Shown: positions 46,756-58,907, counted from the stretch's first letter. The stretch is 64,000 bases of DNA from Mallotus nudiflorus (GCA_947683625.1 CANTUR010000341.1:558001-622000), one strand, 5' to 3'. Notes: a model not told the origin generated them from the letters alone. Numbers and translations: made by a program.

Positions 46756-48872
46756 TATAAGCACCCAATTTCGAGATACAATTGTGCACGTGTACGATGA
46801 AGGCCCCTATGATGAAAATCTAATCGAGAATTGATCTCTACTATCGAGTTTCGCGATTTAGAGGACTAAATTGCTACATTTTGTGGATTTAATTTCAAAA
46901 TTGATTTTTTGGAGATTTTATTGCAAAACTAAAAACTTCTAAGGACCTTTTTCATAATTTTAAAAAAAGAAAAATGATTGGTCGACATTTAATGTCGACC
47001 GACATTGTGTAATGCCGATTGGCATTACATAATGATGAGGGATAAAAATCGGCATTCTAGAATGCTGATTTTCGCTAAAAGTGATTTTTTATACTGATTT
47101 TGTCCCTTTTTTTTTAAATTTTTCATTGGTCCAAGACACCACGTGTCCCTATGTGTACTGAGTCTTTGATTTTTTCAAAACTCTATCTCTTGATTTTGAT
47201 TTCAAAAATTGAAAAGCGCAACTTCCCTGCATGATCACATGGTTGGAGGTTGTTGGGTTTGACTTTAAAAGCTACAAGAGGAAGATTGTGAAAAACCCTA
47301 GTGAACTAGCTAGAGAGAAAGGAGGCAGAGTTTGTAAAAAATCAAAGAGAAAAAAACCTAATTAGTTACTGAAAAAATAATACGTTCTTTTCTTTTAAAA
47401 GTCCAGAAGATCAAGAAAGAAAAAACAACTGAATCAATCTCAAAATGATGACAATCCAAATCTGAGGGGCATTCAAACAACATTTGCACAACATCTTCTA
47501 CTCTTTCTTTTCTTTTATTCTTGATTTGATTTTTTTATTATTTTATTTCTTAATTGAGTAGTTACTAATTAATTTTTTTGTGTTTTTTTTTTGTTTTGAT
47601 TGATGTTCTGTGGTATTCTGGAGGTGAGGGTGGTGATATAAGATTTTAGTAGTAACTACATTGAAGAATCAATGGGATGTCATGGTCTGAGTTTTGTGAA
47701 TCCTCGTAGAATTTAGGATTTATTATTTTCTGCAGTATTTTGTTCATGGCTTTATTGGGTTGTAATTAATTTGCTTTAATTTCTTACACTGTAGTTTGTA
47801 ATAACCTTAATAAAGGAAAATTAGTGGAATTTTAATTCTCTGCACTAAAAATTGATTAGTAATCTAGGCTCAATTTGGTAAAATTCAATTAAAATCAATG
47901 GTAGCTTTAGATTAATTTAGGTTGCATGCAATTAAAATTAGGTTAGACTCATTAAATGTATGTTTTTTATTCATTATTTGTTTTAATTTGTTGTTTGGGC
48001 TTGTTCGCATGTTTTTATTCTCTTTGGGCCTCAAGCCCCCATTAGGTTCTAACCTATTTAATAAATAAGATTTTAATTGGATTTTTAGGTTTAATTAATT
48101 TTAAAATCAATTTAGACCCATTTAGATTAATTTAGGCTTAGACTCATTTTTAGGTTAACTAAAATTAATTTAGATTTAGTTCAGTCCATTAATTTCATTT
48201 CTTTTAAAATAAATAGATTTAGAATCACATTACTTGATTTAAAATGAATAGAATTAAGCCCACATTTCACTCAAATAAAATCAAGTTAGATTTAGACCTA
48301 CTTATTAATTTAATTTCTTCTTTAAACTTTGGTAGACTTAGGACTATTCCCTTAGTTAAATTAAAACAAATAGACTTAAACTTACCAAAATTAATTAAAA
48401 ATATAGGTATTTTTCTAGTTCATTTCACTTGTAAATAAAAATATGTAGAATTAGCTAACTTTTAAAAATTAACCTAGTTTAGACTTAGAGACGCTGCCTT
48501 TTGTATGCATTTTTTACATATAATTTTATGATATGTTGCCTTTTTTTGGGTTAGATGGATGTTTAATTTGGGTTTAAATAAAATTGCATATAATTAGAGA
48601 ATAAGATAGTAATTTATAAAGTAATTCTAAATGAACATGATACTAAGAGAAATTAGTATTCCGTTCCCAAAATCTCCTAATTGTGGTGCTAGCTTTTTTT
48701 TTTAGAGAATCGAGTACCACTTTTCGATTTGTTTTAGTTATTACCCTGAGTGACAACTTCTCATCTCCACACTATATCTTTGTAATATAGTAGTGTGTTC
48801 TTTAGGATTCTGAATTCAAACAATGTTACGGTTGCTAAAATTTTAGACACGTATTAAACTCCACTGTTTACA
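46756..48872 (+). repeat. 3' LTR of the Tat-like element
   Basis: About 2.12 kb. It starts TATAAGCACCCAATTTC (TG mutated to TA) and ends CACTGTTTACA, then flank ATACG. Collinear with 8355-10493, with one shorter GCCGAT-type block (46990-47040) and many base changes. Confidence 0.9.
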
Positions 48873-48877
48873 ATACG

Positions 48878-51279
48878 TACTTTTAAACTCACCTACAAGA
48901 TCTTAAAAACAGAATATAAATAAAGAATTCATACATAATTTCCACTTTATATATATATATATATATATTTACCTTTTTCTAATTTAACACGAGACAAATT
49001 TTTAAGTTAGCAAAACAAAACAAAAAAAGTTTCTTCCTTGTCAACGAGGAGCAAAAAGCTAATAACACTCAAATTGAAAATTGGGTAAATTTTCATAAAA
49101 ATGAGGTGATATTTATAATTGCGATAAATTTTGTATTTTTTAATAAAATTAAATAAATTTCAAATATTAAACATTAATGGCAGATGTAATATAAATACAA
49201 GTGTCTTTGAATTATGTCTGTATTATTTATGAATTTTAAAGAGACACTTGATTCCTTTGACTTATTAAAAATGGATCAAGTTTGAAAATAACTTATTAAG
49301 TTTCAATTTAAATCGATCTATTTTAGACTTTGTTTTAAATATATTAAATATATTTTTATATACAAAATATAAGTTTATGTACAAATCTTTAATATATAAT
49401 TTTTATATTTAAGATGAAAATTTTAAATTAATATTTATGAAAACTTATCTGATGTGCCAAGGTCAAACTCGTTGAGTGAGCAATCTGGTCCTAGCTTAAA
49501 GATGCAATTTATAAAATATTAAAATTTCAATTTATTTATATAGTAATGTTTTAAAACTAAAATTGACATTAAAGCTTTAAATAAATATAGAAAAAATAAT
49601 AGAAATTCTTATTTAATAGAAATTCTTATTTAAAAAAAATTCTTAAAAATTTATTTTTTAAAATTTTGTATCTTATATATTTCTAAATTTGATATAAATA
49701 GAAAAAATAATAAAAATTCTTATTTAAAAAAATTCTTAAAAATGTATTTTTTTTAAAATTATGTGTCTTTTATATTTCTAAATTTGATATAAATTAAATA
49801 TAATTACTGATTGATAACATATTTTTTGGTGGATTAGATAAAAAAAATAGAGTAAATTGAAATTTATTAAAAAGTTAGTCAAGGCAATTGATCGAATTTG
49901 TTAAGTTGCTGGAAAAAATTTGGTCACATACAAGTTCAGGGTCACTGTACAATAAAGATTCAACATGTCTTTTGTTCATTTATTCTATTTTTCACCAAAT
50001 TACTGTTTTTAAGAAAAAATGAGAATATTTTTATGCAATTAATTTTTTATGTCATTTTATTTTTATTACATTTACTGTAAAGAAAAAATAATCTTATACA
50101 AGAAGTAAAAAATCAAAAAAATATTTAAGTTAAAAATCATAAAACATTAAATATGAGTTTTTATTTTTCTAAAAACTAGTTAATAAATTTGTAGTGCCTA
50201 TTTTATTCAAGCTACCAATTAATATAATTGAATTACTTTTTTTATTTATACCTAACATAATTAAATAAAAAATATATTAGTTAACAGTTTATATAGCGAA
50301 GTTTTACGACTAGCAATTTTTTCTTTGGAATAGATACTAAAAATATTTATTTTCATAAATTACTATGTTTCTAATTTAAAGGAAAAATTACATAGATAGT
50401 GCATCAACTTTTTAGTCTTTTGCAGAGGAGGTCTAGCCTAATTACTGAGGCAGAGGCAAGTTTCAGTCTCAAATCTTGACTTGACCAGATTTGAAATAAT
50501 TAAAAATATTTTTTTTCTACTGTTAACAACTAACAAATTAACAGTCGTGATCTTATGAGATATTAATAAACGACATCCAATAATTTTTTTTTTAATCTTT
50601 TCTATTTTAGTATTTGTACTTTTTTATTCAATTAAGTGGCTAGACGAGGAAACATTTATAACAAGTTTCTATAACAAGTTACAGCAGTTTAAAAATACTC
50701 ATGTTTCTTATTTTAAATATTACATTGACAAAAATACTCCATTTTACATTGTGTTTTGTTTTTTTCTTATTTTTATTCAAATTTCAAATTTCTTTCACTC
50801 GTTGTATCAAAGTTTTAACAATATATTAAAATGAAATAAAACAAAACATAACAAATTTAACCGTTACAATTGAAAATAAAAATAACAGTTAAATTTTAAA
50901 TTTAGTTGAGTAAATGAAAGTAAACTTTAATTAAAATGATATAAAAATAAGCCTTAATAAAATAAATGTTAAAAATATATATAATGTCTTTTATTTTTTT
51001 GTCACGAAGGTGAAGAAGAAAGAGGGAATTTGAACTCTCATTTCCTAAAAGTGCCAGCTCCGCAGCTAGATGGTAAATTATAGGCGGGCATGTGTAATTA
51101 GAGTGAAAAACTTAACTAAAATTATTATTACACGTACATTTTCAAATAAAAGCATCATCTTGCTCGAAATAAAGCCCGTACTCTCTTGTGGTAAAAAAAA
51201 AGAAACATCTAAAATAAATTTTTTTGAGAATAATAAACTTCGTATAGAAGAAATCAAGCAATGTTTACAGCATGAAGCA
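48878..51279. other. AT-rich spacer, no gene seen
   Basis: Strongly AT-rich target DNA to the right of the Tat element. A TA run is at 48950-48968. A local duplication of about 100 bp lies at 49588-49695 and 49696-49800, both with AATTCTTATTTA and CTAAATTTGATATAAAT. Short open stretches at 48244 (inside the LTR), 49898 and 51070 lack family resemblance and codon structure. Confidence 0.6.
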
Positions 51280-52330
51280 CTTCGCAAGGGAGTGCATTGA
51301 ACCAAGAAAATTCAAAATGACTAATATGAAAGGACACCTGAGCTAGACTGTGAGCTATAATATTCTCTCCTTCCTAGGAATAAGAAAAAAGGTAGACCGA
51401 CATGAAGTTTGAACATATGGATTGAATGTCTGCAATAAGTTCTCTTAACTCAGTGCATTCTCGGGTCGTCGTCTTTAACTTTTGAACCAATGACATTCAA
51501 TATGAACCAATGTATACTTGAGACAATTTCAGGGACTGCGCCAGTTGAGCCCCCAATTCGACAAGCTAGAGCCTCAGCAATTTCTGGAGACTTCACCGTC
51601 TCTTGCTTCTATACTTTTGCTACAATGACTTAGCCCTGACTATCCCAAATTGCAACTAGGGATAAGTAAAACCAACTCGCCTTGCAATACACCTGACCTG
51701 AGTTAGGTCTTATATTTACAACTTCGTTAAGTTGTTGATCGGAACTGAACCTATCAAAAATTTAAACTTTAACTATAAAATATATATTTTTATAACTAAT
51801 GTGTGTTACCAAAGCAATTGTAGCAAAATGGTGAAGTGTTTGCTTGATGTTTGGGAGGTTGTCAGTTCAAAATCCAAAACCTAAATCATTTTTTCCCATA
51901 ATTTTATGGGACTAAAAGAAAAAAAAAAACCCCAAAAATACAATGGTATGACTTGAACTTAGAAAACATGCCTCTTTTCCATTTGGCCACTGATAGTTTC
52001 TTTGCTTCATTCTTTTGCTAATTTTATTTATTAAATTGTCGGTTATCTGAAAATTGACAGAAATTCGACCTAAAATGTTTGGTTCGGGTCGGTTTTAAAT
52101 TTTTAAAAATTTTGAAACCCAACCTGACCTAGACCCATCCATTGCTCACCCCTAATTGTAACTCCGAGACCACTACCCCTATCACCAATGACAACAGTAT
52201 ATGACATAATTTTGTAGCACTGTTGGAGCCCTGATGGTTAGCCTTCATTGCCAATGGTTGAGAATTTAATCGTAAATTCGCTTTTTCATAATCCAAAAGA
52301 ATTTTTTAGGCACGCTGATGGCAAGAAACA
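51280..52330 (-). pseudogene. LINE C-terminal RNase H-like domain, split by a MITE
   Basis: Minus-strand remnant in several frames: YEKANLRLNSQPLAMKANHQ (52290-52230), then after the MITE ETVKSPEIAEALACRIGG (51605-51550), FMSVYLFSYS, GENIIAHSLAQVSFHISHFE (51380-51320) and WFNALPCEVLHAV near 51300. The EAEALA-like and GN.IAHSLA motifs fit the RNase H found at the end of many plant LINE ORF2 proteins. It belongs with the LINE RT at 53080-54790. Confidence 0.65.
51657..52154. mobile_element. hAT-type MITE in the LINE remnant
   Basis: 498 bp. Left end TAGGGATAAGTAAAA, right end (reverse complement) TAGGGGTGAGCAATGG, an imperfect terminal inverted repeat. Flanks are ATTGCAAC (51649-51656) and ATTGTAAC (52155-52162), a 7-of-8 duplication as made by hAT transposases. 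It has no coding capacity. Inside are two tRNA-promoter-like segments in opposite directions (51821-51875 plus, 51990-51949 minus). Confidence 0.78.
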
Positions 52331-52456
52331 ATATCTAAGTGCTCATTCTTGAAAGGATAATGGTTTATGTAGTGAGTAGTGATGCTACAGTGTGTCACAA
52401 TCCACTACACAAAGACAATAACGCCCCCTTTTGTTTTTTTTTCCATTTCATTATTA

Positions 52457-52825
52457 AAAAAAAATTACAAACTACAGGTGATTAAATCCTTACTTGACAA
52501 GTTCACTCATGTGCAACTTAAGTTTTAGATTCCAAAAAAAAAGAAAAATTTTCACCAAAAAATTGAAATTTAAAAAAAAAAAAAAAGGCCATTTGATTAT
52601 AAAAAAAATTACAACCTATAGGTTCACATATGTGCAACTTAGGTTTTAGATTCCCAAAAAAAAATTATTTTCATCAAAAACTTGAAATTTAAAAACAAAA
52701 ATAAAAAATAATGCCATTTAAATTTTTAAAAAAATTTACAAACTACGTGTATTTAAATCCTACTCGTGTGTAACTTAGGTTTTAAATTCACAAAATTTTT
52801 TTTTAATTAAAAAATAAAATAAAAT
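52457..52825. repeat. Three-copy degenerate tandem repeat
   Basis: Units of 110-140 bp at about 52457-52595, 52600-52725 and 52733-52825, sharing ACAA(A/C)CTA, (A/G)TGCAACTTA(A/G)GTTTTA and CTTGAAATTTAAAAA words, with A-runs of varying length. They lie between the RNase H and RT parts of the LINE. Confidence 0.75.
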
Positions 52826-53079
52826 TGACTTGGGGGCAAAATGGGCATTGCCCCCCACCCGCAACAGGAACACATGTCGCGAGTTGCGACATGTATACCA
52901 ATCTTTCTTAAAAAGGGTGCAGTTCCTTACAAACTAGTTAGAACACTCTTTGTTATGATCCTATGGCCTATGATTATCAGATATCAGACTGTAAACCTTC
53001 ATATCACCATCAATCACCCCATTACAACATGGCATCCTATATTCTGGTTAAGCCAAAATCCATTTATCCTACCATAGTC

Positions 53080-55810
53080 GGATGCATCCTCTATCACCCA
53101 CACGCCAATGGGTCCCTATCTCAAGCAACAATTTTCATTTGAAATATTGCTCAATGAATAACTAGGGTTGTAACCTTTAGTGGATTGCATGAAACTTTAC
53201 TGTGGGAATTATTTGGCTTTAAGGGATCTAGTCAATAGAGTCTCAAGATTAGACATTAACCTCTAATATTGTTTTCCAAGCAATGCCATATTAAAGGCCT
53301 GTAAGTCTTGAAAACCCAATCCCCCAACATTTTTTGGCTTATAAAGTTTATGCTAAGAGCACCAATGAATTTTCCTCTCCTTCAGCTTCTGACCCATCCA
53401 AAAATTGGCGATCATAGAATTTATCATTTGGCACACCTACACAGGAAGCTTAAAGACACTTATTAGATAGCCTGGTATTGATTGAGCCACTACTTTGATT
53501 CATATCTCTTTCCTTACAATTGATAAAGTTTTTTCCTTCCAATTTAAGTGCTTTCCTGACTCTGTCAATAATGTTTTGAAACAGCATCTTCTTTAATCTT
53601 GTGATAGTTGTAGGGAGTCCCAAATATTTGGCATGTTTGTCCACTCTCCTCACACCAAGAATGCTTTTCAAATTATCATAAGCATTTGTAAAGACATTTA
53701 GGCTAAAGGAAATTTCTAATTTGTTAAAGTTAACCTTTTAGCCATATGCTTTTTCATAACAAGATAAAATATCATTCATAGTCTCAATCTCTCTACGGTT
53801 AGCTCTACAAAAAAATAATACTTTCATCGATAAAAAAAAAGATGAGAAATTATAGGGGCTTGATGATAAATTTTAAAACCACTTAATAACTTTTGGGACT
53901 CAGCTTTTCTAATGAGACTCAGAAGAGCTTCAATGCAAAGGAGGAAAAGGTAAGGGGAAAGAGGACCCCATTACTTAAGTCCTTTATATGGTCAAAATAT
54001 TGGGCTTGGATTTCCATTAATAAGAATGGAATACAACATTGTAGAGATGCATCTCATGATTAAATTAATACATTGATTAGGAAAACCCATTTTGATCATG
54101 ATTTTTTCAAGAAAATCCCATTCCACTCTATCGTAAGCCTTACTCATGTCAAGTTTTAAAGTAAAAATTCCTTTGGAACCTCTTTTTTTTTTAATTTTTC
54201 ATGGAGTGAAAAATTTCTAAGGCTAAAAGTGCATTATCAAGAATTTGCCGACCAAGAACAAAAGCCAACTGGGTTTCATGAATAATGACAGGAAGAATAC
54301 ATTTTTAGTTTATTAATAATAGATTTTGCAATAATTTTGAAAACTACATTGCATAGGCTAATATGTTTGAAATCCATAAGGGTTTGAGGCTCTTTTATTT
54401 TAGGAATGAGAATAATACAAGTTTCATTTATGCATACAGGAGACAAACTATTAGTAAGAATATTCAATATTAAATCATAAACATCATTATGAACAATAAG
54501 CTAAAAATAAAGTAGGCATACGATATGGGCCAAAAGCTCTAGAGGGGTGCATTTAGGAAAGAGTAAAAAATATTTCTTCTTTAGAATAAGGTTGCTTAAA
54601 TGTGCACTTATTTAATCATCTATTTATCTGTCAACAACTTCAATCGTCCTATCCATATCAGATCCTTTATTACTAGAAAATAAATCCTTGAAGTAGTTTA
54701 TGAAAGTCTGAGCAATACCCTCCTCATCCTCAATTTTAGCTCCTGAAGAGTTCAAAATTTTGGATATTTAATTGCCTCCTCCTACCACTTTCTTTTCTAT
54801 GAAAATATCATGTATTTTTTATCCTTTTCCTTAAGCCAAAAAACTCTGGATTGCTATAACCACATGGCTTCCTCACGATTAACTAACATATTTATTTGAC
54901 TTTCTATATTATGCTACTTTGCTATTACATCATGATCTTGTACTTGTAATTGTAGTCTAGATAAATCTCTGTACAACCTACCTAATTCCTTATTAACATT
55001 ACCAAACTGATCTTGATCATATTTTTTAAGAGCTTCCTTGCACCCATTCATTCTGAAGATTAAAGCTTTGGAATTATCATCTATTATAGCATTGCTACAA
55101 GAGTCTTCTACAATTGGTTTGCATAAGGCATTTTACAACCACATAGATTCAAAATGGAATTGGTTACTTCTTTTTTTCCTTCTCTTTTTAACTTGCAAGA
55201 GAAGCATAATTGGGTTATTGTTAGAGCCATGGTACGAAACATGATAAATTTAATATTGTGTGAAAGCTTTAATCCAACATTCATTTGCAACAAACCTATC
55301 AAGATGCTCCTAGATGTTAGCCAAAGAAGGATGCCCATTGGACCAAGTGATAAGGGAGCCACTATAGCCTATGTCTTCTAACATAGCTTTTTGTAATGCC
55401 TCTTGGAAGGCCATCATTTCATATGCATCTCTACTTGGATCTCCCACTTTTTCAAAAGAGAATAATATCTCATTAAAGTCTCTACCACATAATATGGCCC
55501 TAAATATACTGATTTAAGGTTTTTCAAAAGATCTTTGGTAAGTTCTTTCATCTGTTCCTCAAGCTACCCATAAATGCCAGTAAATCACCACTCTACTCTT
55601 GATCTTGAACCTTATATGAGACATTCAATATGATGTAAAGATTTAGAGAGCACTTAGATAGAGATTGAGTCATGCCACATCAAAGAAAGATCTTAACTTC
55701 TACTAATTTTAACACTTGAACAACCAACACTAGTGCCTTTAAACCTAAGCTAATTATGAATAACAGACATCTCATCTAAACATCTAAAATAAATTAGTGG
55801 TTTAGAAAAA
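53080..55810 (-). pseudogene. LINE (L1-type) ORF2: endonuclease and reverse transcriptase
   Basis: Non-LTR retrotransposon remnant read from 55810 down. Endonuclease: GCSSVKISRS, GRDFNEILFSFEKVGDPSRD (about 55490-55430) and ITWSNGHPSL (55350). RT: ETCIILIPKIKEPQTLMDFK then HISLCNVVFKIIAKSI (54430-54330), QMGFPNQCINLIM (54090), a degenerate catalytic box LFFIDESIIF where ADD is expected (about 53850-53815), SILGVRRVDKHAKYLGLPTT (53668-53609), and a C-terminal PKNVGGLGFQDLQAFNMALL (53335-53275). Frameshifts and stops throughout. The element's 5' end lies near the poly(A)-binding protein pseudogene. Confidence 0.88.
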
Positions 55811-55835
55811 ATATATAATAGATTAATTATATTTT

Positions 55836-56190
55836 TATGCAATGTGATAATGAGGAATCTGATAAAAATGTAATAGACAAGTTGAATGGCATGTTATGGA
55901 ATGACAAACAAGTTTATGTTGGTCCTTTCCTTCACAAATAAGAAAGAGAGTTTACAATAGATAATACTAGATTCAATAATGTTTATGTAAGGATTTGGCA
56001 AGTCCAAATGTTTTGGATTTGTCAATTTTATGAATCGATATGATACAACTAAATTTGTTGAGGCCCTCAATGGGAAGACATTTGATGACAAAGAGTGGTA
56101 TGAATCTCTAAAGGTCACTGCTATGCTGCTAGAGATGGACTAGACTAAGGTTTTGCACTTGCTAGAATCTCCAAAAGTTGGGTTGCTGTA
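55836..56190 (+). pseudogene. Processed poly(A)-binding protein pseudogene fragment
   Basis: Reads NEESDKNVIDKLNGMLWNDK then QVYVGPFLHK (55845-55905), the end of the second RRM and start of the linker of plant PABP. Next comes FNNVYVRxFGK (55972), then FGFVNFMNRYDTTKFVEALN-like RRM3 sequence with GKTFDDKEWY (56070-56103). It then jumps to LLEMD.TKVLHLLESPK (56128-56180), the end of the C-terminal MLLE domain. So a large internal piece (most of RRM3 to MLLE) is missing and several stops are present. No intron is visible in what remains. A UTR-like tail and an A-rich stretch (56310-56350) follow, as expected for a retrocopy. PABP binds mRNA poly(A) tails in translation. Confidence 0.8.
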
Positions 56191-56364
56191 ATTTTTAGAA
56201 CACACATAAGAACTACTATGATTTATTTAGAGTACTTTTATTATGTTTCTGGATCTTTGTTTATTATCTCAAGTTATATTGTAATTAAGTAAATCTTTAA
56301 TGTATGTAACCTTTTATCTCAAAAAAGAAAAAAAATTATTGAAAATAAAAATAGATTTAAAATT

Positions 56365-56366
<2 letters not shown>

Positions 56367-56394
<28 letters not shown>
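56367..56394. repeat. (AT)n microsatellite
   Basis: 28 bp of AT at the end of the A-rich tail of the retrocopy. Confidence 0.9.
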
Positions 56395-56396
<2 letters not shown>

Positions 56397-56399
56397 CCA

Positions 56400-57294
56400 A
56401 GAGGGAGGGATTCCCTCTATTTTTCCATAAAGGAGTAACAAGAACTTTTCATTAGGATCCAAAGAGTTATAACTCAACACCATTGCCTTGTAATTTTGAG
56501 CATCAATTCCTTGATTATTAAGGAATTTTCATCAGGATCCAAATAGATGTAAGTCAAAAAATTTTCATTTAAATTCAACATCAATGTCAATAATACTTAG
56601 CATAAGCATACTTCCATAAGAAGCCATGAACAAGGTAATAGCCAATAATAATTTTAACTTTCTGGGCAGTAGCAGCTTTCTGCTTCTTAGGCATCAGATA
56701 ACCACTAATAACATAAGCATGGTCTCATTCAAATGGCTCAAGAGTGACCTATTTAGAAGGCTTGAACTGCTCATGTGTCATCTTGTTCACTTCACTTTCA
56801 AATACAGCCTCACCCAAAATAGTGAAATCAATTCAATTTGCCTTTATTGAAATAACAGAAAGGCCACCAACTTTCAGAAAGTAGAAAGCATTTAGTGCCA
56901 AAATCCTTACTTGATTGGGCTGAGCAACATCATAAAATATCACAATGAAGCAGATGGAGAGGAGGAGGAGATGCACTAGCAATGGAGGGAGAGGGAGGGA
57001 GGGCTCATAGTTTTTTTTTTAAAAAAATTAAGGCTAAAAATTAGGAAAAAAAATTTAACCAATATTTATTATTACTTTAATTTATTTCTCCAACATGAAA
57101 AGTACGAGCTTAGTTTTAGCTAAATTGGATTGATTTGGCGTTAAATTAGAAGATTTGGGCTTAATTAGTGGAAAAAGATAAAATTGGGCCTATTTGACCC
57201 CATGTCACGAGTTTATCAGCCCTTGTGTTTATTAGTTCATTAGAAAATTTATTATTCAAAAGAATACACACAAATTAAAAAAATAACATATGGA
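56400..57294 (-). other. Unidentified coding-like remnant and spacer
   Basis: On the minus strand from about 56935 to 56620 one frame reads QVRILALNAFYF, VGGLSVISIKAN, IDFTILGEAVFESEVNKMTH and AYVISGYLMPKKQKAATAQK with only a few stops. It looks like decayed coding sequence, but I do not recognise the family. 56940-57005 is a GA-rich tract. 57006-57294 is AT-rich with nothing recognisable. Confidence 0.35.
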
Positions 57295-58907
57295 TTGTTG
57301 TTTAGTGGAGCTTTATCAGTGGTGCGAAAGAGGATGCTTAAATGGAAGAGGAGGTTAGTGGCAGTTGCATCACCTTTCACACCTAATTACAAAATGGGTA
57401 TGTCATCTCTTCATACAAAAGTAGGTGATAAAAAAATTAATGATGCTTTAGTTTATTTTAATATTATGCTTCATAGGTATTTGTTACCTAGCACCATTGA
57501 ATTCATTGAACTATTAAAAAAATTGATGATGTTTTAGCTTGTTTTAATACCATGCTTTATAGGAATCCATTACCTAGCAGCATTGAATTCAATAAACTAC
57601 TATATGCACTAGTTAAAATGCATCATTTTGGGACTGTGATTTTTTTGAGCAAACTGATGGAACTTGTTAAAGTCTCACTTGATGTTCATTCCATTACGAT
57701 TTTAATCAATTCTTTTTCCTAATTAAAATGTGTGGGTTTTGGATTCTCTACATTGGGAAAACTCTTAAAACTTGGTTTTAAGAGTGAAATTTTTGCATTT
57801 AATACCTTAATTAGTGGGCTTTTTAGATAGAGTAGAATTGCTCAAGTAGTGGATTTGTTTGATTATATTGTTTCCCTTTGGTATAAACTTGATGATGCAC
57901 CTTTTATCCTACATCAGATAGGAGATGAGGGCTTGAGTCCTTATAAGCTCAAGTCTACCCTTTCTCCTATGAGGCACCTTTCCCTATAAAGGATAAAATT
58001 GTACTGTATGTGGGGTCCCCATGCCAAAGCCGACAATACTGCACCTTTTATCCCATATCGGTTAGGAGATAAGGGGCTTGAGTCCTTATAAGCTCAAGTC
58101 TCCCCTCTACCCCATAAGGTGCATTTTCTTATAAAGGACAAAATCGTGTAGTCTATGGGATCCCTCAAGCTAAAGCAAATAATACTTTACAAGTAGGCTT
58201 ACTGTGTGTTAGGATTTGGGCTGGGCATTATTAAAACCTAATTTTTATACCTATAGTGTTATTATCAATGGTCTATATAAAATTGAAAATGATAAAGGGC
58301 TTGAGTCTTTATAAGCTTAAGTCTCCCTTCTCCTCCATAAAGCACATTTTCCTGTAAAGGATAAAACCGTGCTGTCTGTGGGATCCTTTAAGCCAAAGCG
58401 GACAGTACCTCACGAGTGGGCCTATTGTGTGTCATGATTTGGGCTGGGCATCATCAAAACCTATTATTTATACCTATAGTGTTATTATCAATGGTCTATG
58501 TAAAATTAAAAATGATGAGAGGCTTAAGTCCTTATAAGTTTAAGTCTCCTCTCTCTCCCCCTATGAGGCACCTTTTCCTGTAAAGGATAAAACAGTTTAA
58601 TCTATGGGGTCCCCTAAGCCAAAGCGGACAATACCTCATAAGTAAGCCCACCATGTATCAAGATTTGGATCAGGCATCATTAAAACCTAATGTTTATACC
58701 TATAGTGTTATTATCAAAGGTTTATGTAAAATCAGAAACACTAGTGTAGCCACTACTGTGTTGAAGAAAATGATAAAGAGAGGCTGTAAGCCTGATATAG
58801 TAGTGTACGACACCATCGTTGATGCCCTTTGCAAGGATGGATTCTTTTTTTTATATAGACTCAAGGTTTATTGCCTAATGTTGTCACTTACCCCTCTTTA
58901 ATTATAA
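57295..58907 (+). pseudogene. RFL-type pentatricopeptide repeat (PPR) pseudogene
   Basis: P-class PPR remnant. The first ATG at 57295 opens SGALSVVRKRMLKWKRRL, possibly an organelle-targeting start, then INDALVYFNIMLHRYLLPST and EFIELL. That first repeat is duplicated at 57518-57620 (DDVLACFNTMLYRNPLPSS). Later PPR-like pieces: SLDVHSITILINSFS (57680), KSEIFAFNTLISGLF (57780), and 58660-58860 KPNVYTYSVIIKGLCKI, MIKRGCKPDIVVYDTIVDAL, GLLPNVVTY. PPR proteins bind organellar RNA, and RFL members are restorer-of-fertility relatives. Repeat insertion, stops and the LTR at 58908 end it. Confidence 0.85.
57897..58741 (+). repeat. Tandem repeat array inside the PPR pseudogene
   Basis: Four units at about 57897-58039, 58040-58284, 58285-58507 and 58508-58741. 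Each has GGCTTGAGTCCTTATAAGCT (a CTTGAG/CTCAAG hairpin), a GAGGCACCTTTTCCTG-like stretch, AAAGGATAAAA and GCCAAAGCGGACAATAC. Units 2-4 also carry a piece of PPR sequence (TTTATACCTATAGTGTTATT), so the unit duplicated is repeat plus PPR together, with a period near 225 bp. Confidence 0.82.

Noticed and set aside
51070..51305. Small open frames on both strands
   Set aside because: AT-rich edge of the LINE remnant; minus strand overlaps the LINE C-terminus, and the plus frame has no family resemblance.
52841..53077. 78-codon plus-strand frame
   Set aside because: Antisense to the LINE ORF2 C-terminal region, which has recognisable motifs.
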